Below are positions 42,405-52,293 of a DNA stretch of 64,000 nt, piece by piece. A model generated the notes under the pieces. The model was not told the origin of the DNA, searched no databases, and worked only from the letters and a program-made list of their open reading frames with translations. Source of the DNA: Mycobacterium sp. 1554424.7 (GTDB lineage: Bacteria; Actinomycetota; Actinomycetes; Mycobacteriales; Mycobacteriaceae); contig NZ_LZSE01000067.1 of NCBI RefSeq assembly GCF_001665295.1, positions 62,001-126,000 of the forward strand, written 5' to 3'. A program made the translations under genes and the position numbers. Numbering within the stretch: position 1 is the first letter of the stretch; each line of letters starts with the position of its first letter.

Positions 42405-43733
42405 GTGAATGACAACCCCTTCGCCGGTCCGTTTGCCAAGCATCCAAGATCGCCCCTCGAGATGCTGAACACGGTGCCGGATTCGGTGCTGCGCCGGCTG
42501 AAGCAGTACTCCGGGCGGCTGGCCACTGAGGCGGTCAACGCGATGGGAGAGCGGCTGCCGTTCTTCGCCGAGCTGGAGGCCTCGCAGCGGGCCAGCGTGG
42601 CGCTCGTGGTGCAGACGGCCATCAACAACTTCGTCGAGTGGATGCACGACCCGCACAGCAACGTCATACACACCGCGCAGGCGTTCGAGCTGGTGCCCCA
42701 GGACCTCGCCCGCCGGATCCCGTTGCGCGACAGCGTGGAGATGGTGCGGGTGACCATGGAGTTCTTCGAGGAGGTCGTGCCGCTGCTGGCCCGCTCCGAA
42801 GAGCAGCTCACCGCCCTGACGGTCGGGGTCCTCAAGTACAGCCGCGACCTGGCGTTCGCCAACGCCTCGTCCTACGCCAACGCCGCCGAGGCGCGCGGCA
42901 CCTGGGACAGCCGGATGGAGGCCAGCGTCGTCGACGCGGTGGTACGCGGCGACACCGGCCCTGAGCTGCTGTCCCGCGCGGCCGCGCTGAACTGGGACAC
43001 CACCGCGCCGGCGACCGTGATGGTCGGGATCCCGGCGCCCGGCCGCGACGACGCGAACGGCCAGGGTGACAGCGAGCGGGCCAGCCAGCTGGTCCGCGAC
43101 GTCGCCGCACATCACGGCCGTGCGGCGCTCACCGACGTGCACGGCACCTGGCTGGTGGCCATCGTGTCCGGCCACTTGTCGCCCACCGAGAAGTTCCTCG
43201 GTGACCTGTTGGGCGCGTTCTCCGACGGCCCGGTCGTCATCGGGCCCACCGCGCCCATGCTGACCGCGGCCTACCACAGCGCCAGCGAGGCGATTTCCGG
43301 GATGAACGCCGTCGCGGGCTGGCGCGGCGCGCCACGGCCGGTGCTGGCCCGCGAACTGCTGCCCGAACGCGCCCTGATGGGCGACGCGTCGGCGATCGTG
43401 GCGTTGCACACCGACGTGATGGGTCCGCTGGCCGATGCCGGACCCACGCTCGTCGAGACCCTAAATGCGTTCTTAGATTCCGGCGGCGCGATTGAGGCTT
43501 GCGCGCGCAAGTTGTTCGTTCATCCAAACACCGTGCGGTACCGGCTCAAGCGCATCACCGACTTCACCGGCCGCGATCCCACCCAGCCCCGTGATGCTTA
43601 TGTGCTGCGTGTGGCGGCGACGGTGGGCCAGCTCAACTACCCCACACAGCCGTCCAGCGTCGACAACAACTCCGTCGCACCGGTTCCGCTGCCGGTCAAA
43701 AGCGGTTTTGTGGGAGCGTCCGGGCAGACGTGA
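42405..43733 (+). CDS. mabR: PucR-type transcriptional regulator MabR
   Basis: The protein has 442 residues with a GTG start after AGGG. The N-terminal two thirds form the RsbRD/GGDEF-like sensor of this family. The C-terminal PucR helix-turn-helix (AIEACARKLFVHPNTVRYRLKRI) is at about residues 360-390. It corresponds to Rv2242; the M. smegmatis orthologue MabR regulates the fasII operon and is essential there. It sits directly upstream of fabD on the same strand, with an exact TTTTGT-N9-ACAAAA site in the intervening 137 bases. That arrangement supports control of FAS-II, probably in response to long-chain acyl-CoA. Confidence 0.9.
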   Translation: MNDNPFAGPFAKHPRSPLEMLNTVPDSVLRRLKQYSGRLATEAVNAMGERLPFFAELEASQRASVALVVQTAINNFVEWMHDPHSNVIHTAQAFELVPQDLARRIPLRDSVEMVRVTMEFFEEVVPLLARSEEQLTALTVGVLKYSRDLAFANASSYANAAEARGTWDSRMEASVVDAVVRGDTGPELLSRAAALNWDTTAPATVMVGIPAPGRDDANGQGDSERASQLVRDVAAHHGRAALTDVHGTWLVAIVSGHLSPTEKFLGDLLGAFSDGPVVIGPTAPMLTAAYHSASEAISGMNAVAGWRGAPRPVLARELLPERALMGDASAIVALHTDVMGPLADAGPTLVETLNAFLDSGGAIEACARKLFVHPNTVRYRLKRITDFTGRDPTQPRDAYVLRVAATVGQLNYPTQPSSVDNNSVAPVPLPVKSGFVGASGQT

Positions 43734-43783
43734 TTTAAGCAACAGATCGCGGGTCGGTATCAAAACCGTAGCTTACGGGGTCG

Positions 43784-43804
43784 TTTTGTAGGTTGTATAC
43801 AAAA
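43784..43804. promoter_or_regulatory. Candidate MabR operator in the fasII promoter
   Basis: TTTTGT, nine bases, then ACAAAA, a perfect inverted repeat 66 bases before fabD. It matches the motif I recall as the MabR binding site in M. smegmatis. A nested TTGTATACAA palindrome (43793-43802) overlaps its right half. The surrounding 100 bases are AT-rich. Confidence 0.7.
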
Positions 43805-43870
43805 ACCTAAGACGAGGTTCATAATCTGTTACACCCGCCAAAACCGTTTCCACAGTGTTCTCTTAAACAC

Positions 43871-44788
43871 GTGATTGCATTGCTTGCGCCCGGACAGGGT
43901 TCGCAGACGGAGGGGATGCTGTCGCCGTGGTTGGAGCTGCCAGGCGCCGCAGACCAGCTGACCCTGTGGTCCAAGGCCAGCGGCCTGGACCTGGTTCGGC
44001 TCGGGACCACCGCATCGACCGAGGAGATCACGGACACCGCGATCGCCCAGCCCCTGATCGTCGCGGCCACGCTGCTCGCCCACCAGGAGCTGACCCGACG
44101 CGGCCTGCTCAAGCGGGCGGAGTTCGGTGAGATAGTGGTCGCGGGTCACTCCGTCGGGGAAATCGCCGCCTACGCCATCGCCGGCGTGCTGGCCGCCGAT
44201 GACGCCGTCGCGCTGGCCGCCACCCGCGGCGCCGAAATGGCCAAGGCCTGCGCCATCGAGCCCACCGGCATGTCCGCGGTGCTCGGCGGCGAGGAGGCCG
44301 AGGTGCTGAGCCGCCTCGAGGAGCTCGAGCTGTTCCCCGCCAACCGCAACGCGCCGGGGCAGATCGTGGCCGCCGGCCCGCTCACCGCGCTGGAGAAGCT
44401 CGCCGAGGACCCGCCGGCCAAGGCGCGGGTGCGCGCCCTCGGTGTCGCCGGGGCGTTCCACACCAAGTACATGGCTCCGGCCCTGGACGGCTACGCCGCC
44501 GTGGCGGCCGCCGTCGCGACCGCCGAGCCCACCGCCACGCTGCTGTCCAACCGGGACGGCAAGCCCGTCGCCTCGGCGGCGGCCGCGATGGACACGCTCG
44601 TCGCCCAGCTGACCCAGCCGGTGCGCTGGGACCTGTGCAACGAGACACTGCGTGCGCACGACATCTCGGCGATCGTGGAGTTCCCCCCGGCGGGGACGCT
44701 CACCGGTATCGCCAAGCGCGAACTTCGGGGGGTTGCGGCCCGTGCCGTGAAGTCACCCGCAGATCTGGATGAGTTGGCAAACCTCTGA
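43871..44788 (+). CDS. fabD: Malonyl-CoA:ACP transacylase
   Basis: The protein has 305 residues with a GTG start. PGQGSQ is at 7-12, the nucleophile is Ser94 in GHSVGE, and the catalytic His lies in AGAFHTKYM. FabD loads malonyl onto AcpM for FAS-II elongation of mycolate precursors. It is the first gene of the operon fabD-acpM-kasA-kasB-accD6 (Rv2243-Rv2247 order). A leader of about 67 bases separates it from the MabR-type operator. The sequence looks normal in length and motifs. Confidence 0.95.
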   Translation: MIALLAPGQGSQTEGMLSPWLELPGAADQLTLWSKASGLDLVRLGTTASTEEITDTAIAQPLIVAATLLAHQELTRRGLLKRAEFGEIVVAGHSVGEIAAYAIAGVLAADDAVALAATRGAEMAKACAIEPTGMSAVLGGEEAEVLSRLEELELFPANRNAPGQIVAAGPLTALEKLAEDPPAKARVRALGVAGAFHTKYMAPALDGYAAVAAAVATAEPTATLLSNRDGKPVASAAAAMDTLVAQLTQPVRWDLCNETLRAHDISAIVEFPPAGTLTGIAKRELRGVAARAVKSPADLDELANL

Positions 44789-44869
44789 ACTGCCCGCTTT
44801 TCGCCAGAAAGATAACAACTGCAAACGTCAATCCGATTTGCACACAACACATTACGAAGGGAACAGGCC

Positions 44870-45217
44870 GTGGCCGTCACTCAAGAAGAAATTATCGCCG
44901 GTATCGCCGAGATCATCGAAGAGGTGACCGGTATCGAGCCCTCGGAGGTCACCCCGGAGAAGTCGTTCGTTGACGACCTGGACATCGACTCGCTGTCGAT
45001 GGTGGAGATCGCGGTGCAGACCGAGGACAAGTACGGCGTCAAGATCCCCGACGAGGACCTCGCCGGCCTGCGCACCGTCGGTGACGTCGTCGCCTACATC
45101 CAGAAGCTCGAGGAAGAGAACCCCGAGGCCGCCGAGGCGCTGCGCGCCAAGCTGGAGACCGAGAACCCCGAGGCGGTTGCCAACGTCAAGGCGAGGCTGG
45201 AAGCGGACAGCAAGTGA
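44870..45217 (+). CDS. acpM: Meromycolate extension acyl carrier protein
   Basis: The acidic protein has 115 residues with a GTG start behind GAAGGGAA. Ser41 in DIDSLS receives the phosphopantetheine arm that carries growing meromycolate chains between FAS-II enzymes. As in M. tuberculosis AcpM it has a C-terminal extension of about 35 residues rich in Glu, Ala and Lys ([20 protein letters not shown]), longer than E. coli ACP. Its stop overlaps the kasA start (GTGA). Confidence 0.96.
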   Translation: MAVTQEEIIAGIAEIIEEVTGIEPSEVTPEKSFVDDLDIDSLSMVEIAVQTEDKYGVKIPDEDLAGLRTVGDVVAYIQKLEEENPEAAEALRAKLETENPEAVANVKARLEADSK

Positions 45218-46464
45218 CTAAGCCTTCCACTGCTAATGGCGGTTACCCCAGCGTTGTGGTAACCGCCGTCACGGCGACGACATCTATCGCGCCGGACATC
45301 GAGAGCACGTGGAAGGGTCTGCTGGCCGGCGAGAGCGGCATCCACGTACTCGAGGACGAGTTCGTCACCAAGTGGGACCTGCCGGTCAAGATCGGTGGGC
45401 ACCTCAAGGAGCCCGTCGATAACCACATGGGCAGGCTGGACATGCGCCGCATGTCCTACGTCCAGCGGATGGGCAAGCTGCTGTCCGCTCAGCTCTGGGA
45501 GAACGCCGGCAACCCCGATGTCGACCCCGACCGGTTCTCGGTCGTGGTCGGCACCGGGCTGGGTGGCGCCGAGCGGATCGTCGAGAGCTATGACCTGATG
45601 AACGAGGGCGGCCCCCGCAAGGTGTCGCCGCTCGCCGTTCAGATGATCATGCCCAACGGCGCCGCCGCCACCGTCGGCCTGCAGCTCGGGGCGCGGGCCG
45701 GGGTGATGACCCCCGTGTCGGCGTGTTCGTCGGGTTCGGAAGCAATCGCGCACGCGTGGCGTCAAATAGTCATGGGCGACGCCGATGTCGCCGTGGCCGG
45801 CGGCGTCGAGGGTCCCATCGAGGCGCTGCCGATCGCGGCGTTCTCGATGATGCGGGCCATGTCGACCCGCAACGACGAGCCGGAACGTGCCTCGCGTCCG
45901 TTCGACAAGGACCGCGACGGCTTCGTGTTCGGCGAGGCCGGGGCGCTCATGCTCATCGAGACCGAGGAGCACGCCAAGGCCCGCGGCGCCAAGCCGCTGG
46001 CCCGGCTGTTGGGCGCCGGGATCACCTCGGACGCCTTCCACATGGTGGCGCCCGCGGCGGACGGTGTGCGGGCTGGGCGTGCGATGACGCGGTCGCTGGA
46101 GCTGGCGGGCTTGTCCGCCAAGGACATTGACCACGTGAACGCGCACGGGACGGCGACACCGATCGGCGACGCCGCGGAGGCGAACGCGCTCCGTGTCGCC
46201 GGTTGCGAGCACGCCGCGGTCTATGCGCCAAAGTCGGCGCTGGGCCACTCGATCGGCGCGGTCGGCGCGCTGGAATCCGTATTGACGGTATTGACCCTTC
46301 GGGACGGCGTCATACCGCCCACGTTGAATTACGAAACACCGGACCCCGAGATCGACCTTGATGTGGTCGCAGGCGAACCTCGCTACGGCGAATTCCGTTA
46401 TGCGATTAACAACTCGTTCGGCTTCGGCGGTCACAACGTGGCGCTCGCGTTCGGGCGTTACTAA
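45214..46464 (+). CDS. kasA: Beta-ketoacyl-ACP synthase KasA
   Basis: The protein has 416 residues, the same length as M. tuberculosis KasA, with a GTG start overlapping acpM by 4 bases. The nucleophile is Cys171 (SACSSGS); the histidines are in HVNAHGT and in the SALGHSIGA loop with its lysine. KasA starts and extends acyl chains in FAS-II by condensing malonyl-AcpM with the growing chain; it is the essential condensing enzyme of mycolate synthesis and a known target of thiolactomycin-type inhibitors. No unusual substitution was noticed. Confidence 0.96.
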   Translation: MTKPSTANGGYPSVVVTAVTATTSIAPDIESTWKGLLAGESGIHVLEDEFVTKWDLPVKIGGHLKEPVDNHMGRLDMRRMSYVQRMGKLLSAQLWENAGNPDVDPDRFSVVVGTGLGGAERIVESYDLMNEGGPRKVSPLAVQMIMPNGAAATVGLQLGARAGVMTPVSACSSGSEAIAHAWRQIVMGDADVAVAGGVEGPIEALPIAAFSMMRAMSTRNDEPERASRPFDKDRDGFVFGEAGALMLIETEEHAKARGAKPLARLLGAGITSDAFHMVAPAADGVRAGRAMTRSLELAGLSAKDIDHVNAHGTATPIGDAAEANALRVAGCEHAAVYAPKSALGHSIGAVGALESVLTVLTLRDGVIPPTLNYETPDPEIDLDVVAGEPRYGEFRYAINNSFGFGGHNVALAFGRY

Positions 46465-46494
46465 GGGAACACGGAAGGAACGTTCGCTTAAGCC

Positions 46495-47748
46495 ATGACG
46501 GAGCTGGTTACGGGGAAAGCTCTCCCCAATGTGGTGGTTACCGGCGTTGCCATGACGACCGCGGTCGCAACCGACGCGGAAAACACGTGGAAACTGTTGC
46601 TGGACGGCCAAAGTGGCATCCGCACCCTCGACGACCCGTTCGTCGAGGAGTTCGATCTGCCGGTTCGCATCGGCGGACACCTTTTGGAGGAATTCGACAG
46701 TCAGCTCACGCGCGTCGAGCTGCGCCGGATGGGCTACCTGCAGAAGATGTCCACCGTGCTGAGCCGGCGGCTCTGGGAGAACGCGGGCAATCCGGACCTC
46801 GACACCAACCGGTTGGCGGTCTCCATCGGCACCGGGCTGGGCTCGGCCGAAGAGCTCGTCTTCAGCTACGACGACATGCGCGCCCGTGGCATGAAGGCAG
46901 TGTCGCCGCTCGCGGTGCAGAAGTACATGCCCAACGGCGCCGCCGCGGCGGTGGGGCTGGAGCGGCACGCCAAAGCCGGTGTGATGACGCCGATCTCGGC
47001 GTGCGCGTCGGGTTCGGAGGGCATCGCGCGGGCGTGGCAGCAGATCGTGCTCGGTGAGGCCGACGCCGCGATCTGCGGTGGCGTCGAGACCCGGATCGAG
47101 GCGGTGCCCATCGCCGGGTTCGCCCAGATGCGCATCGTCATGTCCACCAACAACGACGACCCCGCCGGTGCCTGCCGCCCGTTCGACAAGGACCGCGACG
47201 GCTTCGTCTTCGGCGAGGCCGGGGCGCTCATGTTGATCGAGACCGAGGAGAGCGCCAAAGCGCGCGGCGCCAACATCCTGGCCCGCATCATGGGGGCCAG
47301 CATCACCTCGGACGGCTTCCACATGGTGGCGCCGGATCCCAACGGCGAGCGCGCCGGGCACGCGATGACGCGGGCCATCCAGCTCGCGGGCCTCACTCCC
47401 CAGGACATCGACCACATCAACGCCCACGCCACCGGCACCCAGGTCGGCGACCTGGCCGAGGGCCGCGCCATCAACAACGCGCTGCGGGGCCACAAGCCGG
47501 CGGTGTACGCGCCCAAGTCTGCTCTCGGCCACTCGGTGGGTGCGGTCGGCGCGGTGGAGTCGATCCTGACGGTGCTCGCGTTGCGGGATCAGGTGGTTCC
47601 GCCGACACTGAACCTCGTCAACCTCGATCCGGAGATCGATTTGGACGTGGTGGCGGGCAAGCCGCGGCCGGGCGACTACAAGTACGCCATCAACAACTCG
47701 TTCGGATTCGGCGGTCACAACGTGGCGATCGCTTTCGGGCGGTACTAA
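46495..47748 (+). CDS. kasB: Beta-ketoacyl-ACP synthase KasB
   Basis: The protein has 417 residues, a close paralogue of KasA 30 bases downstream. The nucleophile is Cys170 (SACASGS); HINAHATGT and SALGHSVGA carry the catalytic histidines. KasB adds the last carbons of the meromycolate chain and is not essential in M. tuberculosis, where loss shortens mycolates and removes acid-fastness. GGAACACGGAAGGAA precedes the ATG. Confidence 0.96.
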   Translation: MTELVTGKALPNVVVTGVAMTTAVATDAENTWKLLLDGQSGIRTLDDPFVEEFDLPVRIGGHLLEEFDSQLTRVELRRMGYLQKMSTVLSRRLWENAGNPDLDTNRLAVSIGTGLGSAEELVFSYDDMRARGMKAVSPLAVQKYMPNGAAAAVGLERHAKAGVMTPISACASGSEGIARAWQQIVLGEADAAICGGVETRIEAVPIAGFAQMRIVMSTNNDDPAGACRPFDKDRDGFVFGEAGALMLIETEESAKARGANILARIMGASITSDGFHMVAPDPNGERAGHAMTRAIQLAGLTPQDIDHINAHATGTQVGDLAEGRAINNALRGHKPAVYAPKSALGHSVGAVGAVESILTVLALRDQVVPPTLNLVNLDPEIDLDVVAGKPRPGDYKYAINNSFGFGGHNVAIAFGRY

Positions 47749-47792
47749 CCCCGCCCTATCGCCCGGGCACACTCGGAAACAGGAGACCTGCG

Positions 47793-49214
47793 ATGACAAT
47801 CATGGCCCCCGCGTCGGTTGGCGAGTCGCTCGACCCAAGGGACCCGTTGCTGCGTCTGAGCAACTTCTTCGACAACGGCAGCGTGGAACTCCTGCACGAG
47901 CGTGACCGCTCGGGCGTGCTCGCCGCGGCGGGGACCGTGAATGGTCTGCGCACCATCGCGTTCTGCACGGACGGAACGGTGATGGGCGGCGCGATGGGCA
48001 TCGAGGGCTGCACGCACATCGTCAACGCCTACGACACCGCCATCGAGGAACAGAGCCCGATCGTGGGCATCTGGCACTCCGGTGGGGCCCGGTTGGCCGA
48101 GGGTGTGCGGGCGCTGCACGCGGTCGGCTTGGTGTTCGAGGCCATGATTCGCGCGTCGGGCTACATTCCGCAGGTCTCGGTGGTCGTCGGCTTCGCCGCC
48201 GGCGGCGCCGCCTACGGACCGGCGCTGACGGACGTCGTCGTGATGGCGCCCGAAAGCCGGGTGTTCGTCACCGGGCCCGACGTGGTGCGCAGCGTCACCG
48301 GCGAGGACGTCGACATGGCGTCGCTCGGCGGCCCGGAGACGCACCACAAGAAGTCCGGGGTGTGCCACATCGTCGCCGTCGACGAACTCGACGCGTACGA
48401 GCGCGGCCGCCGGTTGGTCGGATTGTTCTGCCAGCAAGGGCATTTCGACCGCAGCAAGGCCGAGGCCGGGGACACCGACATCCACGCGCTGCTGCCCGAG
48501 TCGGCGCGGCGGGCCTACGACGTGCACCCGATCGTGACCGCGATCCTCGACTCGGACACGCCGTTCGACGAGTTCCAGGCCAACTGGGCGCCGTCGATGG
48601 TGGTCGGTCTGGGCCGGTTGTCCGGCCGCACCGTCGGTGTACTGGCCAACAATCCGCTGCGCCTGGGCGGCTGCCTGAACTCCGAAAGCGCCGAGAAGGC
48701 AGCACGTTTCGTGCGGCTGTGCGACGCGTTCGGGATCCCGCTGATCGTGGTCGTCGACGTGCCCGGCTACCTGCCGGGTGTCGACCAGGAGTGGGGTGGC
48801 GTGGTGCGCCGCGGCGCCAAGCTGCTGCACGCGTTCGGCGAGGCCACCGTTCCCCGGGTCACCCTGGTCACCCGAAAGACCTACGGCGGGGCCTACATTG
48901 CGATGAACTCCCGCTCGCTCAACGCGACCAAGGTATTCGCCTGGCCGGACGCCGAGGTGGCCGTCATGGGCGCCAAGGCGGCCGTCGGTATCCTGCACAA
49001 GAAGAAGCTGGCCGCCGCGGCCGACCACGAACGCGAAGCGCTGCACGACGAATTGGCTGCCGAGCACGAGCGGATCGCCGGCGGGGTCGACAGCGCCATC
49101 GAGATCGGGGTGGTCGACGAGAAGATCGACCCGGCACACACCCGCAGCAAGCTCACCGAGGCGCTGGCGCAGGCGCCGGCGCGCCGCGGTCGCCACAAGA
49201 ACATCCCGCTGTAA
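47793..49214 (+). CDS. accD6: Acetyl/propionyl-CoA carboxylase beta subunit AccD6
   Basis: The protein has 473 residues, identical in length to M. tuberculosis AccD6. It has the carboxyltransferase (crotonase-like) double domain: N-half acyl-CoA site (SGGARLAEGVRAL, GFAAGGAAYGPAL) and C-half (NNPLRLGGCLNSESAEKAARF, TRKTYGGAYIAMNSRSL). With an AccA subunit it makes malonyl-CoA, supplying FabD and KasA/B. The start is the ATG after AGGAGA, 44 bases beyond kasB. It is the last gene of the FAS-II operon; the next genes are on the opposite strand. Confidence 0.95.
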   Translation: MTIMAPASVGESLDPRDPLLRLSNFFDNGSVELLHERDRSGVLAAAGTVNGLRTIAFCTDGTVMGGAMGIEGCTHIVNAYDTAIEEQSPIVGIWHSGGARLAEGVRALHAVGLVFEAMIRASGYIPQVSVVVGFAAGGAAYGPALTDVVVMAPESRVFVTGPDVVRSVTGEDVDMASLGGPETHHKKSGVCHIVAVDELDAYERGRRLVGLFCQQGHFDRSKAEAGDTDIHALLPESARRAYDVHPIVTAILDSDTPFDEFQANWAPSMVVGLGRLSGRTVGVLANNPLRLGGCLNSESAEKAARFVRLCDAFGIPLIVVVDVPGYLPGVDQEWGGVVRRGAKLLHAFGEATVPRVTLVTRKTYGGAYIAMNSRSLNATKVFAWPDAEVAVMGAKAAVGILHKKKLAAAADHEREALHDELAAEHERIAGGVDSAIEIGVVDEKIDPAHTRSKLTEALAQAPARRGRHKNIPL

Positions 49215-49243
49215 CTCGCCCCTTTACCGCTCGCGGTGGCATC

Positions 49244-49987
49244 TCAGGAGTCGAGGAACCCCTGGACAACCTCGGTGAGGATCCGGCCGCCGTTGGTGTT
49301 CAGGTGAATGCCGTCGATGTGGAATTCCCATCCGCTGCGCCGAGAGATCTCGTCAAAGCTTTGGCGCAGAACCATTTCCCGCCATAGGTAGTCGCGGTAG
49401 AGCGACGGGAAGGAGAAGCGGGTGAACGGTTTGGTCGTCCCCGCCCGCGTCAGGCGCTCCTGGAATGCCTCGTAGAACGGGATGTAGTCCGTGGACTCCC
49501 GCGTGGCGGCCGCGCGGATGATGCCGTTGTAGGTGCTGAACAGGTCGTTGAGCCGCGCCTGAACCGGATGGCGTGAGCCGGGCTCTTCTCCCACCGGGGC
49601 AAGGGAACTCAGCGCGACCCTGGCGTTGGCCTCCCGTTGCAGCCGGCGCACGATGACGGCCAGGTTCTCGTCGAACCGCTCCGGTGTCGGTTCGTCGCCG
49701 AACCGCTTGGTGATGCGAACGAATCGCCGGAAGTTGGGGAAGACGCTGGCCATGATGTCGTTGCTCCCGATGAGCACGATGACCCGGTCCGGCCGTTGTG
49801 CGATCACCTCGTCGACGCGCCGAACGGCATTGGCCGACAGATCCCCGCCGACGCCGAAGTTGACGAAGCGAAATCGGCTGTTGGGGGGCCGCCTTTCCAG
49901 CTCGTCGATCCATTTGTAGGTTCCTCGCGACGCGGTGGTGCTCGACCCCACGCAGGCCACCGTTTCCGAACTCGGCGGGCCGGTCAT
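49244..49987 (-). CDS. SGNH/GDSL-type hydrolase
   Basis: The protein has 247 residues. It has the SGNH fold pattern: an N-terminal CVGSSTTASRG block where the nucleophilic Ser is expected, a glycine in NFGVGGD, Asn in IGSNDI and a C-terminal Asp-x-x-His (DGIHLN). The family includes esterases, lipases and acetyl hydrolases. No signal peptide is apparent. The ATG overlaps the stop of the upstream monooxygenase (ATGA), so it is coupled to it. It occupies the position near Rv2248 after accD6 but is not obviously that gene. The substrate is unknown. Confidence 0.8.
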   Translation of the reverse strand: MTGPPSSETVACVGSSTTASRGTYKWIDELERRPPNSRFRFVNFGVGGDLSANAVRRVDEVIAQRPDRVIVLIGSNDIMASVFPNFRRFVRITKRFGDEPTPERFDENLAVIVRRLQREANARVALSSLAPVGEEPGSRHPVQARLNDLFSTYNGIIRAAATRESTDYIPFYEAFQERLTRAGTTKPFTRFSFPSLYRDYLWREMVLRQSFDEISRRSGWEFHIDGIHLNTNGGRILTEVVQGFLDS

Positions 49988-51594
49988 GACGCGCGGCCGA
50001 GCACCCGACACAACGCCCGGGCGAGGTCGTCTCCGGGCGAGCGCGGCAGCTCGTCGGCGCGCCAGGCGACGAAGTCGTCGGGGCGCACCAACAACGCCCC
50101 GTCGGGTGCGAGTCCCGTGGCGGCGGCCCACGAGCCGTCGGCGTCGAGCGCGGTTCCGATGCGCCGCACGCTGATTGGGACGTCGGCGGCCTTCGACGCG
50201 TGGGCCGCGGCATCCGACCATGCGGCGTCGTCGTCGCCGGTGAGCAGCGTGAAGCCAGGCCCGAGCAGATCGAGGGTGGACACCCGCTTCCCGTCGTCGA
50301 CGACCCAGGCGTGCGGGACCCGGGTGCCGGGCTGCCCGCGCAATTCTTCCACCAGTGACACGGCGTCAGGGTCCGGCGGAACGGGATTGTCGGAAACCAC
50401 TGCGGCCGAGCGGTATTGGTACCCGATCAGCACCGCGAACATGGGCGCCTCCTCGTCGGGCGGCAACGTAGGTCGGTCGTCGTCCAACCGCAGGAAGGCC
50501 AGCGACGGCCCGGTGAGCGACTGGCGCGCGTTGAAGCGCCCGACGGGGTGCCGCTCGGCATGGTAGGTATCCAACAAGCCCGGGCCAGCGGTCCCGTTCA
50601 AGACCGCGGCCAGCTTCCAGGCCAGGTTGTGCGCGCTCTGGATGGCGGTGTTGGCTCCGCCGGCCTTGAACGGCGGCATGGTGTGGGCGGCGTCGCCGAC
50701 GAGAAGGACTCGGCCGCAGCGGAATTGGTCTGCCACCCGCTCGTAGGGCTGCCACGGCGCCACGTCGATGATTTCCACGTCCATCGGCTCGCCGATCGCT
50801 TTCGTCAGCATCTCGCGGCACCGCTGCGCGGTGAACTGTTCGGCGGATTCGCCGCGGGCGGGAAAGTAGGTGTTGATGAACATTCCGAAGTCGTCGCGCA
50901 CCGGCAGAAAGATGCCCTCCACGTCCGGGTTTTTGACTTGGATGCCGTCGCCCGGACCGAGGTCGCGGGCGAACTGTCGCCACGGCGCCCGGAAGTAGAC
51001 GAACACGACGTAGATCGGCAGTGCCCCGTAGCCGGAGGTCGTCACGCCCAGCGTGTCGCGGATTGGGCTGTGCACGCCGTCGGCGGCGACGAGATAGTCG
51101 GCGCGTACCCTCTCGGTCGCGCCCGAATCGCGGTCGCGGATGACCGCGGTGACACCGCTTTCGTCCTGGTCGAACGAGCCCAACTCCGTGTTGTAGCGCG
51201 CCTCGCTACCGTGCCGGCGGATGTGACTGAGCAGGATCGGTTCGAGGGCACTCTGCGGGCAGTACTGGCCGCCGGGCTCCGGGCTCAGATCCTTGAACGG
51301 CGCGAAGATCGCGTTGACGTCGAGCGCCTGGCGCTGTTCGGCGCTGTTGAGCGTCGGCTTGCTGCGCATGTCGGAAACGCCGGGGGCGATCGCGTGGACC
51401 TCGTCGGCCAATCCGAGGCCACGCAGGATCTCCAGGCTGCGGAAGCTCAGATTGCGCGCCTTCGGGTAGATGAACACCTCACCGCGCTTTTCGACCACCA
51501 GCGAGCGAACACCGTGTTTGGCGAGCAGCGCAGAGGTGGCCAGGCCGGCGGCTCCCGCGCCGACGATCAGCACCGGGACATGGTTCACGTTCAT
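49984..51594 (-). CDS. FAD-dependent aromatic monooxygenase (PheA/TfdB type)
   Basis: The protein has 536 residues. The N-terminal dinucleotide fold has GAGAAG (12-17), the middle carries the ADGVHSPIR motif, and GDAAHTMPPFKAGGANTAIQ binds FAD, all typical of class A flavoprotein hydroxylases. A C-terminal thioredoxin-like domain (about 400-536) completes the phenol-hydroxylase-like architecture. It probably hydroxylates an aromatic or polyketide substrate using NAD(P)H and O2. It follows a TetR gene on the same strand, and a perfect 8-bp-armed palindrome lies 19-36 bases ahead of the ATG. Overlap with the SGNH hydrolase gene implies a two-enzyme operon under that repressor. Confidence 0.88.
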   Translation of the reverse strand: MNVNHVPVLIVGAGAAGLATSALLAKHGVRSLVVEKRGEVFIYPKARNLSFRSLEILRGLGLADEVHAIAPGVSDMRSKPTLNSAEQRQALDVNAIFAPFKDLSPEPGGQYCPQSALEPILLSHIRRHGSEARYNTELGSFDQDESGVTAVIRDRDSGATERVRADYLVAADGVHSPIRDTLGVTTSGYGALPIYVVFVYFRAPWRQFARDLGPGDGIQVKNPDVEGIFLPVRDDFGMFINTYFPARGESAEQFTAQRCREMLTKAIGEPMDVEIIDVAPWQPYERVADQFRCGRVLLVGDAAHTMPPFKAGGANTAIQSAHNLAWKLAAVLNGTAGPGLLDTYHAERHPVGRFNARQSLTGPSLAFLRLDDDRPTLPPDEEAPMFAVLIGYQYRSAAVVSDNPVPPDPDAVSLVEELRGQPGTRVPHAWVVDDGKRVSTLDLLGPGFTLLTGDDDAAWSDAAAHASKAADVPISVRRIGTALDADGSWAAATGLAPDGALLVRPDDFVAWRADELPRSPGDDLARALCRVLGRAS

Positions 51595-51612
51595 CGTCGT
51601 CTCCCATCCAGG

Positions 51613-51630
51613 CGGAACTAACTAGTTCCG
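51613..51630. promoter_or_regulatory. TetR-type operator ahead of the monooxygenase
   Basis: CGGAACTA-AC-TAGTTCCG is an inverted repeat with perfect 8-bp arms, 19 bases upstream of the monooxygenase start. A further TAGTTCCG half site lies at 52315-52322, upstream of the TetR gene, consistent with autoregulation. Confidence 0.65.
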
Positions 51631-51672
51631 TATGATGTCCAATGTGGCACGGCGCGACCGAACGCGCAACAA

Positions 51673-52293
51673 CTACCGCGCCGGTCCCCCGGCCATCGGC
51701 AAGATCACGTCTTCGAGCATGCGCCGGACATAGACCCGGTCGATCGGACGGCCGGTGATCACCCGCAGCACGTTGAGGCCCAGCGCCACGTCGGGGATCA
51801 GGCTCAGGTCCCGGTGGGCCGGAATCTCCCCGCGAGCCACCGCATGGTCGAGCACCGCGCGGACCACCTGCCGCGGGGTGGACAGCACCAGGTCGTCCAG
51901 GGCGGCCGCCAAGACGGGGTTGTGCATGGCCGCAGTCGCCACGCCGACAACCACCCGAATCATATGCGTATCAGCGTCATTCAGGTCAGGAGTGGCCGCA
52001 ACCAACGCGTCTATGTCACCGCGAAGGCTGCCGGTGTCGGGCGGTTCGATGGGGCCAAGTCGCCGCCGCCAATGCGCGATCGCATCGGCGACCACCACCT
52101 CCTTCGACGGCCAGCGACGATAGATCGCGGCCTTCCCGACGCCGGCGCGCGACGCGACGTCGTCCATGCTCAACCGGTCATAGCCGACCTCGGCGACGCC
52201 GGCCAGGGTCGCGTCGAGGATGGCCGCGTCCAACGATCGATCGAGGCGTCCCGGGCTTCGGGTCCGGCTCGACGCGCCGCTTTCGGGCTTCAT
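51673..52293 (-). CDS. TetR-family regulator
   Basis: The protein has 206 residues. The N-terminal helix-turn-helix (AGVAEVGYDRLSMDDVASRAG, then GKAAIYRRWPSKE) is at about residues 32-75, followed by a ligand domain typical of the family. It is 78 bases upstream of the monooxygenase gene on the same strand, with the CGGAACTA palindrome in between and a half site ahead of its own start. It most likely represses itself and the monooxygenase/SGNH pair until a small lipophilic ligand binds. The ligand cannot be inferred. Confidence 0.88.
   Translation of the reverse strand: MKPESGASSRTRSPGRLDRSLDAAILDATLAGVAEVGYDRLSMDDVASRAGVGKAAIYRRWPSKEVVVADAIAHWRRRLGPIEPPDTGSLRGDIDALVAATPDLNDADTHMIRVVVGVATAAMHNPVLAAALDDLVLSTPRQVVRAVLDHAVARGEIPAHRDLSLIPDVALGLNVLRVITGRPIDRVYVRRMLEDVILPMAGGPAR

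Noticed and set aside
45094-47799. Minus-strand frame of about 900 codons across acpM-kasA-kasB
   Set aside because: The real genes are unmistakable; the antisense translation shows the same repeated shadow pattern in kasA and kasB, as expected from paralogues.
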